22,311 nt of DNA from Pseudooctadecabacter sp. (GTDB lineage Bacteria; Pseudomonadota; Alphaproteobacteria; Rhodobacterales; Rhodobacteraceae): NCBI GenBank assembly GCA_020628265.1, contig JAHDFG010000006.1, forward strand, positions 1 through 22,311, written 5' to 3'. The stretch's first letter is position 1, and every line of letters starts with the position of its first letter. The notes below the pieces were generated by a model. That model was given only the letters and a program-made list of their open reading frames with translations, was not told the DNA's origin and ran no database searches. The position numbers and the translations under genes were made by a program. Positions 13,960-21,962 of this stretch are shown one piece after another.

Positions 13960-14823
13960 ATGACCACCATTGTCCTTGGGGCAAACGGCAAACTTGGGGG
14001 CGTGCTCTATCGCCACGCAGCGCGAGACGGTGCCGGATGGCTGGGCCAAAGCAGATCTGGGGACTACGATCTCAAATGGGACGGCACTTGGGGACCAGAA
14101 GCGGACAGCATCTTGCAAGCGGGCTCCACACTCATAAACATGATCGGCAACACCAGCCGCGACGAAGACCGACTGCAGGCCATCAATAATCACTTTGCCA
14201 AAGAACTGCTGGTGCGCGCACAGGCCATGGGTGTCGCCCATGTCATTCTTGCCTCTTCCGCCGCGGTATACGGGGCGGGGGGCGATAATGACTTGGACGA
14301 GGAACAGCCATCTGCACCTCAGTCAGCTTATGGCCAAAGTAAAGTCGACATGGAAAACATGGCTCTGGACCTTGCAGGATCATGTCAGGCCCCGCCGGTT
14401 TCCATCGTTAGAATCGCCAATGTGGCCGGGTCTGACGCGCTCTCCGCTGCTGCCGCGCGGTTCAATGCAGAGCGCCGCCCTATGCCATTGCACAAATTTC
14501 CATCCGGCCTTGCAGCGCTGAGGTCGTACATTGGGCCCAAAGACCTATTCACGGCGATCAAGGCTGTGGCGGCAACCCCTCCAAAGCCCCATCGGGTCCT
14601 GAACATCTGCGCGCCAAGCCCAATTCGGTTGGACGCCCTGCTTGCCGCCTATAAGACACATCTTTATTTCGATCTGGAATGGAATGACGAAACAGCGCCA
14701 GCCCATGTCCCCGAGAAAGTCGCGCTTTCGACAGAACGTTTAGCCGGGCTGACGAAACTCGGGTTGGACGCCTCCGACCCCGACACAATGGCACGCCAAG
14801 TTGCAGAGGATCGCATCGGATGA
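13960..14823 (+). CDS. NAD-dependent epimerase/dehydratase family protein
   Basis: This 287-residue extended short-chain dehydrogenase probably modifies a nucleotide sugar. The Rossmann dinucleotide site is GANGKLG at 7-13. The active-site serine pair is at S99-S100 (LASSAAVYG), and the YxxxK catalytic pair is Y124 and K128 (SAYGQSK). The substrate cannot be read from sequence. Because its stop overlaps the start of a phosphoglycosyl transferase (ATGA), it may make or reduce the sugar that enzyme transfers, as in WbpV/WbpL-like pairs; that is inference. ATG 13960 is chosen over upstream codons because the Rossmann motif begins right after it and CAGGA precedes it. It is somewhat short for the family (usually about 300-330 residues). 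Confidence 0.85.
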   Translation: MTTIVLGANGKLGGVLYRHAARDGAGWLGQSRSGDYDLKWDGTWGPEADSILQAGSTLINMIGNTSRDEDRLQAINNHFAKELLVRAQAMGVAHVILASSAAVYGAGGDNDLDEEQPSAPQSAYGQSKVDMENMALDLAGSCQAPPVSIVRIANVAGSDALSAAAARFNAERRPMPLHKFPSGLAALRSYIGPKDLFTAIKAVAATPPKPHRVLNICAPSPIRLDALLAAYKTHLYFDLEWNDETAPAHVPEKVALSTERLAGLTKLGLDASDPDTMARQVAEDRIG

Positions 14824-15431
14824 AACGTTTTCTAGATATCCTCGCCGCAGTGCTGGCGTTTCTGATCTTCGCGCCAGTCATCGCGATCATCATCGTGCTG
14901 ATCCTGCTGCGTGATGGGAGACCAGTATTCTATGTCGCAGAGCGGATGAAAACGCCGTCACAGCCGTTCAATCTGATCAAATTCCGCACCATGTCGAACG
15001 CGCCCGCGACCTCCAACGCAGGCGTCACGGGCGGAGACAAGGATGACCGGATCACGCCCATCGGACGGAAACTGCGCAAGTATCGCCTCGACGAACTGCC
15101 CCAGCTTTACAACATCGTCAAAGGCGACATGAGCGTGGTTGGCCCCCGCCCACCCTTGCGGCAGTACACCGAGGCTTTTCCTGAAATTTACGAGAAAGTC
15201 CTTCGGTCACGTCCCGGCATCACAGGCCTTGCGACCTTGCATTTCCACAAGCGCGAAGAGCAACTGATCTCGGCTGCGACAACGCCCGAAGAGACAGAAG
15301 AGATTTACACCAAACGCTGCATTCCGCGCAAAGCGACGCTGGACCTGATCTATCACAAACACGAATCTGTCTGCTTTGACGTCGTGATCCTGTGGCAGAC
15401 TCTGGCGCAGGTCTTGGGGCGCAAAGGCTAG
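14820..15431 (+). CDS. Small monotopic phosphoglycosyl transferase (bacterial sugar transferase)
   Basis: This inner-membrane enzyme moves a sugar phosphate from a UDP-sugar onto undecaprenyl phosphate, the first step of polysaccharide or O-antigen assembly. The 203-residue length matches the PglC-type minimal catalytic form, without the extra four-helix and CoA-binding-like regions of WcaJ/WbaP. One N-terminal hydrophobic re-entrant segment (about 4-30) is followed by KFRTM (54-58), the catalytic D91-E92 in RLDELPQ, SVVGPRPP (105-112) and RPGITG (131-136). The start overlaps the epimerase stop (ATGA). The stop overlaps the convergent manC stop by 4 bases (CTAG). The sugar specificity is unknown. 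Confidence 0.93.
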   Translation: MKRFLDILAAVLAFLIFAPVIAIIIVLILLRDGRPVFYVAERMKTPSQPFNLIKFRTMSNAPATSNAGVTGGDKDDRITPIGRKLRKYRLDELPQLYNIVKGDMSVVGPRPPLRQYTEAFPEIYEKVLRSRPGITGLATLHFHKREEQLISAATTPEETEEIYTKRCIPRKATLDLIYHKHESVCFDVVILWQTLAQVLGRKG

Positions 15432-16840
15432 CTGCGACTGTAGACGTCTTCGTGGCGGATGATGTCATCCTCGCCGAGATAGCTGCCTGTCTGAACCTCG
15501 ATCAGCGTCAATTCGACCTTCCCCGGATTTTCAAGGCGGTGAACCTCCCCCTGCGGGACAAAAATGGATCGGTTCTCGTAGACCATCTTGACCGTATCCC
15601 CGACAGTCACTTGTGCCGTTCCTTCGACGACGACCCAGTGTTCCGCACGATGCACATGAGACTGGAGCGACAGCTTGCCGCCCGGATGCACACAGATGCG
15701 CTTCACCTGAAACCGCGGCCCCTTCACAAGGCTTTCGAACCAGCCCCATGGGCGGTGATCTTTCGTAAACGCATCGGCGACGGACGATCCTTTTTGGCGC
15801 AAATCGTCCACGACTTTCTTGACGTCCTGCGCACGGCTTCGATCCGCAATGAGCACGGCATCCGCCATAGACACAGCGATCACATCCTTAAGGCCAAGTC
15901 CGATAAGCGCGGGGCTGTCTCCCTCTGCCCATAGGAGCGTGTCTTCGCAATCCGTGGCCATGGCATTCCCATGGGTCCGAAGGCCTTGATCGTCGGCCCC
16001 CGTCCACCGCACAGCCTCCCAATCACCAAGGTCGGTCCAACCATCGGGAAAAGGCATCACGACAAGATCGTCAGACTTTTCCATGATCGCGAAATCGATG
16101 CTGATCTTCTCGGCCCGTGCCCATGCTACGGCATCCAGCCGCTTGAACCCCAAGTCACGCTTTGCCCCGTCAAGGGCGGCACGGACCGCGTCAATCATCT
16201 GCGGAGCATGGGCCCTGAACGCAGCGACCACCGTCGAGGCCTTCATCAGGAAAATGCCCGCATTCCAAAGATAACGCCCCGTGGCGAGCATGTCTTCCGC
16301 AGTCGCCCGATCCGGCTTTTCGACGAAGCGTGATAACTCAACCGTCTTGCCGCCTTCTGGTTGCGACGCCAGTTCAAGATAGCCGTACCCCGTTTCCGGA
16401 CGATCCGGCGAAATGCCGAAGGTGACGATTTTGCCATTCTCCGCGTCTGGCAATGCGCCCTGAACAGCGCGCAGGAAAGCGTCGGTATCAGGGATCAGGT
16501 GATCGGACGGGGCGACCAGCATCAGCGCGTCCTCCATCGCGTCCGCAAGGGACAAGGCGGCCAAAAGGATTGCGGGCGCCGTGTCCCGCCCCTCGGGCTC
16601 GATGAAGACCTGCTCCGGCAAGACCCCCGCCTGTCCCAATTGCTCGGTCACGATGAAGCGGAAGTCTTCGGACGTCAGGACGATCGGCCGGCCCATGCCA
16701 GCACCGGACAATCGCGCAACTGTTTGCTGGAACAGGGACATATCCCCCTCAAACGAGGCAAACTGCTTTGGAAAGCTCTTGCGGGACAATGGCCACAAAC
16801 GGGTGCCGGAGCCACCGGCAAGGATCACTGGGAAAATCAT
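15428..16840 (-). CDS. manC: Mannose-1-phosphate guanylyltransferase / mannose-6-phosphate isomerase
   Basis: This bifunctional cytoplasmic enzyme of the ManC/AlgA/CpsB type makes GDP-mannose for polysaccharides. It is 470 residues, the full family length. The nucleotidyltransferase half begins with AGGSGTRLWPLSR (8-20), K25 in FPKQF, then EPEGRDTAPA (81-90), the FVEKPD motif (172-177) and WTDLGDWEA (268-276). The C-terminal cupin isomerase half starts at HRPWGWFE (362-369), with metal-binding SHVHRAEHWVVV (394-405), GEVHRLEN (431-438) and the terminal RHEDVYSR. The ATG at 16840 has GAGAGG upstream. It is divergent from the UDP-glucuronate epimerase gene, and convergent with and touching the sugar transferase gene. 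No pathway-specific phosphomannomutase is visible here. Confidence 0.95.
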   Translation of the reverse strand: MIFPVILAGGSGTRLWPLSRKSFPKQFASFEGDMSLFQQTVARLSGAGMGRPIVLTSEDFRFIVTEQLGQAGVLPEQVFIEPEGRDTAPAILLAALSLADAMEDALMLVAPSDHLIPDTDAFLRAVQGALPDAENGKIVTFGISPDRPETGYGYLELASQPEGGKTVELSRFVEKPDRATAEDMLATGRYLWNAGIFLMKASTVVAAFRAHAPQMIDAVRAALDGAKRDLGFKRLDAVAWARAEKISIDFAIMEKSDDLVVMPFPDGWTDLGDWEAVRWTGADDQGLRTHGNAMATDCEDTLLWAEGDSPALIGLGLKDVIAVSMADAVLIADRSRAQDVKKVVDDLRQKGSSVADAFTKDHRPWGWFESLVKGPRFQVKRICVHPGGKLSLQSHVHRAEHWVVVEGTAQVTVGDTVKMVYENRSIFVPQGEVHRLENPGKVELTLIEVQTGSYLGEDDIIRHEDVYSRS

Positions 16841-16902
16841 TCACGGCCTCTCGGGATCAGCGCTGTTTCAATGTTGCCAGCCCATTGGGGCATCAAAATG
16901 AC

Positions 16903-16924
16903 ATGCAAGGTTAATATGTTGCAT
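16903..16924. promoter_or_regulatory. Inverted repeat ATGCAA-N10-TTGCAT in the manC/4-epimerase gap
   Basis: Two perfect 6-base arms (16903-16908 and 16919-16924) flank TAATAT (16912-16917), which resembles a plus-strand -10 element, although no good -35 lies at the right distance. The position in a divergent gap between two polysaccharide precursor genes suits an operator. Just after it, ATTGTCAGG occurs twice (16923-16931 and 16958-16966); the second copy contains the ribosome binding site of the 4-epimerase. Confidence 0.4.
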
Positions 16925-16974
16925 TGTCAGGGCGGACCGTGACAGGAAGCAAGGGCAATTGTCAGGATTTTGCT

Positions 16975-17979
16975 ATGGTTAAGGCACTGGTCACGGGATC
17001 CGCAGGATTCATCGGGTATCATCTATCGAAAGTTTTGCTGTCAGAAGGCTTTGAGGTCGTGGGCCTTGACGCGATGACAGACTACTACGAAGTCGCGCTG
17101 AAAGAGCGTCGGCAAGCGATGCTGCAGCAGTCTGCGGGCTTCAAGGCGGTCAATGACAAGCTTGAAACCGACGGGCTGTTGATGGACCTCGTGGCGCAGG
17201 AAAAGCCCGACTACGTGATCCACCTCGCAGGACAAGCGGGCGTGCGTTACTCGATCGAAGAGCCGCGGTCCTATGTCGACGCCAACATCATCGGTACCTT
17301 CAATCTTCTGGAGGCCGTTCGGGCCACGCCTGTGAAGCACCTGCTGCTTGCCTCTACGTCTTCGGCCTACGGGGCAAACACCCAAATGCCTTACACCGAG
17401 ACGCATAAGGCGGACACACAGATGTCGTTCTATGCGGCCACCAAGAAGGCCAATGAGGTGATGGCCCATTCCTATGCGCATCTTTATGACATCCCCACCA
17501 CCATGTTCCGGTTCTTCACCGTCTACGGACCGTGGGGTCGCCCCGACATGGCGCTGTTCAAGTTCACCAAGGCGGTGCTGAACGGGGACGCCATCGACGT
17601 CTATAACCACGGCGATATGAAACGGGACTTCACCTATGTAGAAGACCTTGTGCGTGGCATTCGCCTGCTGCTGGATGCTGTGCCCGAACGGCTGGACGCA
17701 GCGCCGGAAGGCGACAGCCTGTCACCTGTCGCACCCCATCGGATCGTCAACATCGGCAACGGGGAGCCCGTGCAGCTGATGGCCTTCATCGAAGCCATTG
17801 AGAAGGCATTGGGCCAACCGGCCAAGAAGAACTTCATGGACATGCAACCGGGTGATGTTCCGGCGACTTGGGCGGATGGGTCGTTGCTGAAATCGCTTAC
17901 GGGGTACACGCCGAAGACGGATGTCGAAACAGGCGTGAAGGCTTTCGTCGACTGGTACCGCGACTACTACAACGTCTGA
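16975..17979 (+). CDS. lpsL: UDP-glucuronate 4-epimerase
   Basis: It interconverts UDP-glucuronate and UDP-galacturonate, supplying galacturonate for lipopolysaccharide or exopolysaccharide. The 334-residue length and sequence fit the LpsL/GAE group of extended SDRs. Visible motifs are GSAGFIG (8-14), the HLAGQAGVRYS block (83-93) with the family's RYS residues, STSSAYG (127-133), Y153xxxK157 in SFYAATKKANE, RFFTVYGPWGRPDMA, and DMKRDFTYVEDLV near the C-terminal half. ATG 16975 is chosen over upstream in-frame codons because the Rossmann fold starts immediately and AGGA lies 8 bases before it. The end overlaps the convergent flavoprotein gene by 13 bases. The name lpsL is assigned by similarity; a related sugar epimerase is the main alternative. 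Confidence 0.9.
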   Translation: MVKALVTGSAGFIGYHLSKVLLSEGFEVVGLDAMTDYYEVALKERRQAMLQQSAGFKAVNDKLETDGLLMDLVAQEKPDYVIHLAGQAGVRYSIEEPRSYVDANIIGTFNLLEAVRATPVKHLLLASTSSAYGANTQMPYTETHKADTQMSFYAATKKANEVMAHSYAHLYDIPTTMFRFFTVYGPWGRPDMALFKFTKAVLNGDAIDVYNHGDMKRDFTYVEDLVRGIRLLLDAVPERLDAAPEGDSLSPVAPHRIVNIGNGEPVQLMAFIEAIEKALGQPAKKNFMDMQPGDVPATWADGSLLKSLTGYTPKTDVETGVKAFVDWYRDYYNV

Positions 17980-19130
17980 AGGCGGCGCAGGGCAGCCTGC
18001 CCTGCCCGTTGCCCCGTCGCCAGACAGGCGGTGATCAGGTAACCGCCGGTCGGGGCCTCCCAATCCAGCATCTCACCTGCGCAAAAGACGCCCTCCCGGT
18101 CACGAAGTTCCAGATCGTTGGTTAGTGCATCGAACCGCACACCGCCCGCCGTTGAAATAGCTTCGTCCATCGGGCGTGGCTGAAGGCGCGGGAACCGCAA
18201 CGCTTTTAGTCGTTGGGCAACGGGGCGTTCGTCATCCCGCCCCAACTCGTTGAACAACGCTCGCTTGACCCCATCAAGCTTGAGCGCTTTGCGCAGCACG
18301 TTCGAAAGGGAGGCCTTGCCACGGACAGATGACAGCCGGTGTTCAACCTGCTCCACAGGCAGATCAGGCAGAAGATCAAGTTCCAGCACGGCGCCATCGC
18401 GCACCGCAGAGGAGACCATGTAAACGCCCCCACCTTCGATACCCCTCTCTGACACCACAAACTCGCCACGGGTCGCCTGCGCACCTGCCGTCAGCCCCAC
18501 TCCCTTAACCGCCGCACCAAAATAAGGCGTCATGTGAGTGGACCAAGGCACCTTAAATCCCATGTTCGCGGGTCTAAACGCCGCCGTCTGATCCGGAAGA
18601 TGCGCAGCCCAAGCGCCGTCAGACCCCAGCCGTGCCCAACTGGCACCGCCTAACGCAAGCACGGTCACTTTGGCGGACACCCTTTGCTGTCCATCAGGCG
18701 TTTCAAACAGCGCATCCCCATCCTGCCATCCCGTCCATCTCCAACGGGTCCGCATTTCGACATCCTGCTGGTCCAGCCGAGAAAGCCATGATCGCAACAA
18801 TGGTGAGGCCTTCATGCTTTTGGGAAAGACACGTCCTGTTGAACCCGTGAAAATGTCCTGACCAAGCGACACGGCCCACCGCTTGGTCGTTTCGGGGTCA
18901 AAGCCTTCAACCGCCCCTCGAAGGACATGGCCCGCGTCACCGTAGGCACGAATAAAATCACTCAAGGGCTCATCCTTGGTGATGTTCAGACCCGACTTAC
19001 CCGCCATCAAGAACTTGCGCCCTACGGTCGGCATCCGGTCCGCAAGCAGAACCGATTTTCCTGCCGCCGATAGAACGTCCGCGGCCATCAGGCCTGCCGG
19101 ACCGCCACCAATGACAAGGGCGTCTGTCAC
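17967..19130 (-). CDS. YhiN/TIGR03862-like FAD-binding protein
   Basis: This 387-residue flavoprotein belongs to the HI0933/YhiN superfamily, often labelled aminoacetone oxidase-family or NAD(P)/FAD-dependent oxidoreductase. Its physiological reaction is not established. It has the FAD-binding GGGPAGLMAA at 8-17 and the family motif VGRKFLMAGKSGLNIT (36-51), where the TIGR03862 branch has FLMAG in place of the YhiN LLxSGGGRCN. A second FAD site near the C-terminus is VFCAGEMLDWEAPTGGYLIT. The start is GTG 19130 inside a GTGA overlap with the end of the MscS gene, so the two are probably co-translated. It is convergent with lpsL over 13 bases. A functional link with a mechanosensitive channel is not obvious. 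Confidence 0.87.
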   Translation of the reverse strand: MTDALVIGGGPAGLMAADVLSAAGKSVLLADRMPTVGRKFLMAGKSGLNITKDEPLSDFIRAYGDAGHVLRGAVEGFDPETTKRWAVSLGQDIFTGSTGRVFPKSMKASPLLRSWLSRLDQQDVEMRTRWRWTGWQDGDALFETPDGQQRVSAKVTVLALGGASWARLGSDGAWAAHLPDQTAAFRPANMGFKVPWSTHMTPYFGAAVKGVGLTAGAQATRGEFVVSERGIEGGGVYMVSSAVRDGAVLELDLLPDLPVEQVEHRLSSVRGKASLSNVLRKALKLDGVKRALFNELGRDDERPVAQRLKALRFPRLQPRPMDEAISTAGGVRFDALTNDLELRDREGVFCAGEMLDWEAPTGGYLITACLATGQRAGQAALRRLQTL

Positions 19131-20440
19131 TCGGCCGTGGCGGCGGGCAGTCCGCCTTTGATTTCTACGACACGCTGCGGGAACGGAATCTCGACGCCCG
19201 CATCCTTCAACGCGTTCCAGATCGCAAAGCGGACATGGCTGCGATACTTGTTGCGGCCATCGTCGATCCCCTCGACCCAGAACTCGACCACAAAGTCGAT
19301 CCCGCTGTCACCGAAGCCGTCGAGTTCCACATCAGCCGGTTCGGGATCGTCCAAAACGAAATCCAAGGCTTGAACCGCAGGGCCTACGATATCCGGAATA
19401 CGATTGATATCCGTGTCGTAGCTGACCGAGAAGCTCACATCATAGCGGTTGGCCGAACCACTGTCGGAATAGTTGACCACGCGCGTGACGATGAAGTCTT
19501 CGTTCGGAACAACGATCCACTTGCCGTCATACGTCTCAAGGATCGCCGCGCGGGCGGTCATTTTTACGATGGTGCCGGCCTCTCCGCCGTCCAGTTCAAC
19601 GAAGTCACCGACCGTGGCCTGTCCTTCCAGCAGTAGGATCACACCGGAGACGAAGTTCGACGCGATCTTCTGCAGACCAAAACCGATACCAACACCCAAG
19701 GCACCGGTGAGCACCGCAAGGGACGTCAAAGGAATGCCCGCGATGTTCATCGCAACAAGGAAGGCAATGCCGAAGATCGCAATCTCGGCCGCCTTGGCCG
19801 CAAGCTGACGGGTCGCGGGACGCATTTCCTGCTTTTCGATCAGGGCGGAGCTTTGGTCGTTAGACCAACGGCCCAGCCAGAACATGACGGCGGCAACGAC
19901 AAGGAAACGCAACAGCCCGAGAAGAGAGAAGGACATATTGCCCAGCGGAACCACTGTCGTTTCCAACCATGCCAGAAGCGTATCAAGGAAACCAAGTGCA
20001 TAGATCGCAGCAAGTGGCACAAGCACGACCTTGCCCAGCGCCTTCAGCAATGGGTCGGTCAGCATATCCCGTACGAAGGCGCGCACGGCAAGGAACAGGA
20101 AGACCCGTTTGCCGAATGCGATGACCTCGCCCGACCCGAAGATGGATCGCGTGACCTGTTCGCCAATTGCTGTCAGCCCGAACGCCAGCAGTGGCAGGGC
20201 CAACGGCAGGAACAACAGAACGAACCGGCGAACTTTCGAGAGGATCGTCTGGCTGTCCGCATCCGGTGTCAGCATCTTGGTGATGCGCGGGTTCAGGCGG
20301 CGCGTGATAACCACCGCCAATAGGTAGGCGCCGACAAGTAGTGCAAATTGCACCCAGTTCGCGGGGTCAATGAGCCAAGCGAACGCGACCTCGTAGGCAG
20401 TCGTGGCATAGCCGAGTGCCGTTTCGAGCAGGTTTTCCAT
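19127..20440 (-). CDS. MscS-family mechanosensitive ion channel
   Basis: This 437-residue inner-membrane channel would release solutes on hypo-osmotic shock. It is longer than E. coli MscS (286 residues) because of additional N-terminal helices: hydrophobic segments lie near 29-46, 73-91, 104-124, 138-160, 170-190 and 218-238. The pore-lining helix with its glycine/alanine pattern is at 246-272 (GALGVGIGFGLQKIASNFVSG starts there). The beta domain follows, with VGDFVELDGGEAGTI (277-291) and WIVVPNEDFI (308-317). The C-terminal alpha/beta domain extends to 437. The ATG at 20440 is preferred; a GTG immediately before it (20443) is the alternative, and AAGGG upstream could serve either. The gene is translationally coupled to the downstream flavoprotein gene. 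Confidence 0.92.
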   Translation of the reverse strand: MENLLETALGYATTAYEVAFAWLIDPANWVQFALLVGAYLLAVVITRRLNPRITKMLTPDADSQTILSKVRRFVLLFLPLALPLLAFGLTAIGEQVTRSIFGSGEVIAFGKRVFLFLAVRAFVRDMLTDPLLKALGKVVLVPLAAIYALGFLDTLLAWLETTVVPLGNMSFSLLGLLRFLVVAAVMFWLGRWSNDQSSALIEKQEMRPATRQLAAKAAEIAIFGIAFLVAMNIAGIPLTSLAVLTGALGVGIGFGLQKIASNFVSGVILLLEGQATVGDFVELDGGEAGTIVKMTARAAILETYDGKWIVVPNEDFIVTRVVNYSDSGSANRYDVSFSVSYDTDINRIPDIVGPAVQALDFVLDDPEPADVELDGFGDSGIDFVVEFWVEGIDDGRNKYRSHVRFAIWNALKDAGVEIPFPQRVVEIKGGLPAATAE

Positions 20441-20481
20441 CACGCATTCCCTTCTGGCGGTTAGGGCAGATAAATCAGGTC

Positions 20482-21090
20482 CTAGCTTACGATCAATCCC
20501 TTGATCGCCGTGATCTGTTCAACGGGAGCAGCCAATGCCGGTGCGATAAGCGCCGCGACTTCGTCCAGCAGGTTGTCCGGTGCGATCTGATCGACCAACC
20601 CCAGCGACAAGGTCTCATCCGCCGTCAGTTTGGCGCCGGTCAACAGAATGCGTTTCGCTGTGGCGGGCCCGACAAGAGAGGCCAGACGCGCGGGGTCGGA
20701 TGGCTGCGGTAGGACGCCAATGTGAATGACCGGATAGAAGAACTTCGCGCCGAGCACGGTCACCCTCAGATCGCAGGCCAGCATCATACCCATGGCACCC
20801 CCAGCGCAAGACCCGTTCAAAGCAGCGACCGACAGACCGTTGAAGCCCACAATCGCCGCCGAAAGCTGTTCCCAAGCAGGCGACGTCGCAAGGGTTCCGT
20901 TCCGAACATCCTCCAGATCGGCGCCCGCGCTGAACACTTTGCCTTCGCCGGTCAGGACCAGCACCTTGGCCTTTGATGCCGTGATGTGTTCTGCCATCTC
21001 GACCAACATCGCTTCGGTCAGGGCATTCGCCTTGTCAGGGCGATCAATCGTCAGCGTCAGACGGCCATCCGCCTCTTCCGCGCGGATCAA
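20482..21090 (-). CDS. Short crotonase-fold (enoyl-CoA hydratase/isomerase) protein lacking both catalytic glutamates
   Basis: The crotonase fold is recognisable. RLTLTIDRPDKANALTEAM is the family start, KVFSAGADLEDV forms the first oxyanion-hole loop, and NGSCAGGAMGMMLACDLRV forms the second. Where classical hydratases carry the two acid/base glutamates (GGGCELA and QPEI), this protein has GGAMGMM and YPVI, so both are missing. The product is 202 residues rather than about 255-260, and it stops at the start of the C-terminal helices. The start is taken as TTG 21090 in a TTGA overlap with the SDR stop. An upstream open stretch to 21198 overlaps the SDR and does not look like a crotonase. It is probably coupled to the SDR. 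The substrate is unknown and classical hydration is doubtful. Confidence 0.8.
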   Translation of the reverse strand: MIRAEEADGRLTLTIDRPDKANALTEAMLVEMAEHITASKAKVLVLTGEGKVFSAGADLEDVRNGTLATSPAWEQLSAAIVGFNGLSVAALNGSCAGGAMGMMLACDLRVTVLGAKFFYPVIHIGVLPQPSDPARLASLVGPATAKRILLTGAKLTADETLSLGLVDQIAPDNLLDEVAALIAPALAAPVEQITAIKGLIVS

Positions 21091-21836
21091 ATCAGACCCG
21101 CCCGCTTGCGAATGTCCTCTTCCCGCAACGATACGTCCGCCCCGCAGAACTCGTCCGCGTCCGGTGTACACATCCAGACCAGCGCCTGCGCCGGCCATTC
21201 GGGTGGGATGTGGTCGGACCAGTCGAGCTGGCTGACAGGATTGATGCCCGACGCCTTGATATCCCGCTGCATGTCAGTGGCCACAGTACCCGGGGAAAGA
21301 CCCATGATCCGCAATCCCTTGTCGCGGGCTTCCTTGTCCGCGCAACGGGTCAGCATGTAGGCCCCCGCTTTTGAGGCGCAGTACGAACTCCATGCCTCAA
21401 CCGGCCCATGTGCCGCGCCGGACGAGACGGTGATGATCGTTCCTTGACCGCGGGCGATCATGCCGGGTATGGCGGCACGCATACCGTTGAAAACGCCTTT
21501 GAGGTTCACATCAATCGTCGTCCCCCAGGCCTCCGGATCGGCCTCGGCCAGATGGCTGATCGGCGCAAGAACACCGGCATTTCCAATCAAGACGTCCAAC
21601 GGTCCAAGACGCTCTTGCGCCTCGGCAAGGGTAGCCGCGAAATCCCCGTAGGACGCGACATCGCAAGGCAGGGCAATCGCAGAGGGCCCGATCTCTTGCG
21701 CCAACGCGCCAATCGCAGCCTCGGATCGCGCAACCAGCGCCACCTTTGCGCCAGCGTCGGCGAAAGCCCGTGCGGCGGCTGCCCCAATCCCGCGGCTGGC
21801 GCCTGTAATTACAACGACTTTGTCCTTTAGGTTCAT
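21087..21836 (-). CDS. Short-chain dehydrogenase/reductase
   Basis: This 249-residue classical SDR probably oxidises or reduces a hydroxyl/carbonyl group with NAD(P)(H). It has the cofactor motif TGASRGIG at 11-18, D59 in CDVAS, NAG at 86-88, the structural N111 in DVNLKG, the catalytic serine in VSSG (138-139), and Y152/K156 in SSYCASK. LSPGTVATDM follows in the substrate-loop region. The C-terminal part (WSDHIPPEWPAQALVWMCTPDADEFCGADVSL) is typical of soluble SDRs with no membrane segment. ATG 21836 has AGGAG upstream. It is first in a two-gene unit with the crotonase-like gene (TTGA overlap), which hints at acyl-CoA or related metabolism, but the substrate cannot be named. Confidence 0.93.
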   Translation of the reverse strand: MNLKDKVVVITGASRGIGAAAARAFADAGAKVALVARSEAAIGALAQEIGPSAIALPCDVASYGDFAATLAEAQERLGPLDVLIGNAGVLAPISHLAEADPEAWGTTIDVNLKGVFNGMRAAIPGMIARGQGTIITVSSGAAHGPVEAWSSYCASKAGAYMLTRCADKEARDKGLRIMGLSPGTVATDMQRDIKASGINPVSQLDWSDHIPPEWPAQALVWMCTPDADEFCGADVSLREEDIRKRAGLI

Positions 21837-21940
21837 TCCCTGTCTCCTTGAGGTCCTGCATAGGAACTGAACGCCCCGTGCACATGATCGTGTTTTCCTG
21901 ACCTTGACCCGCTTGTAGAGAGTTGAAAAGCTTTACCCAA

Positions 21941-21962
21941 AGATTTCATCAGGAGATTTCAT
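21941..21962 (+). repeat. Direct repeat AGATTTCAT flanking a ribosome binding site
   Basis: AGATTTCAT occurs at 21941-21949 and again at 21954-21962, immediately before the ATG at 21963, with CAGG between the copies. The second copy carries the end of the AGGAGA ribosome binding site. It could be a small duplication or chance. Confidence 0.35.

Noticed and set aside
21091..21198. Longer crotonase start at 21198
   Set aside because: The added 36 residues overlap the SDR coding region and are glycine/arginine-rich with no crotonase similarity. The TTGA overlap gives a natural start.
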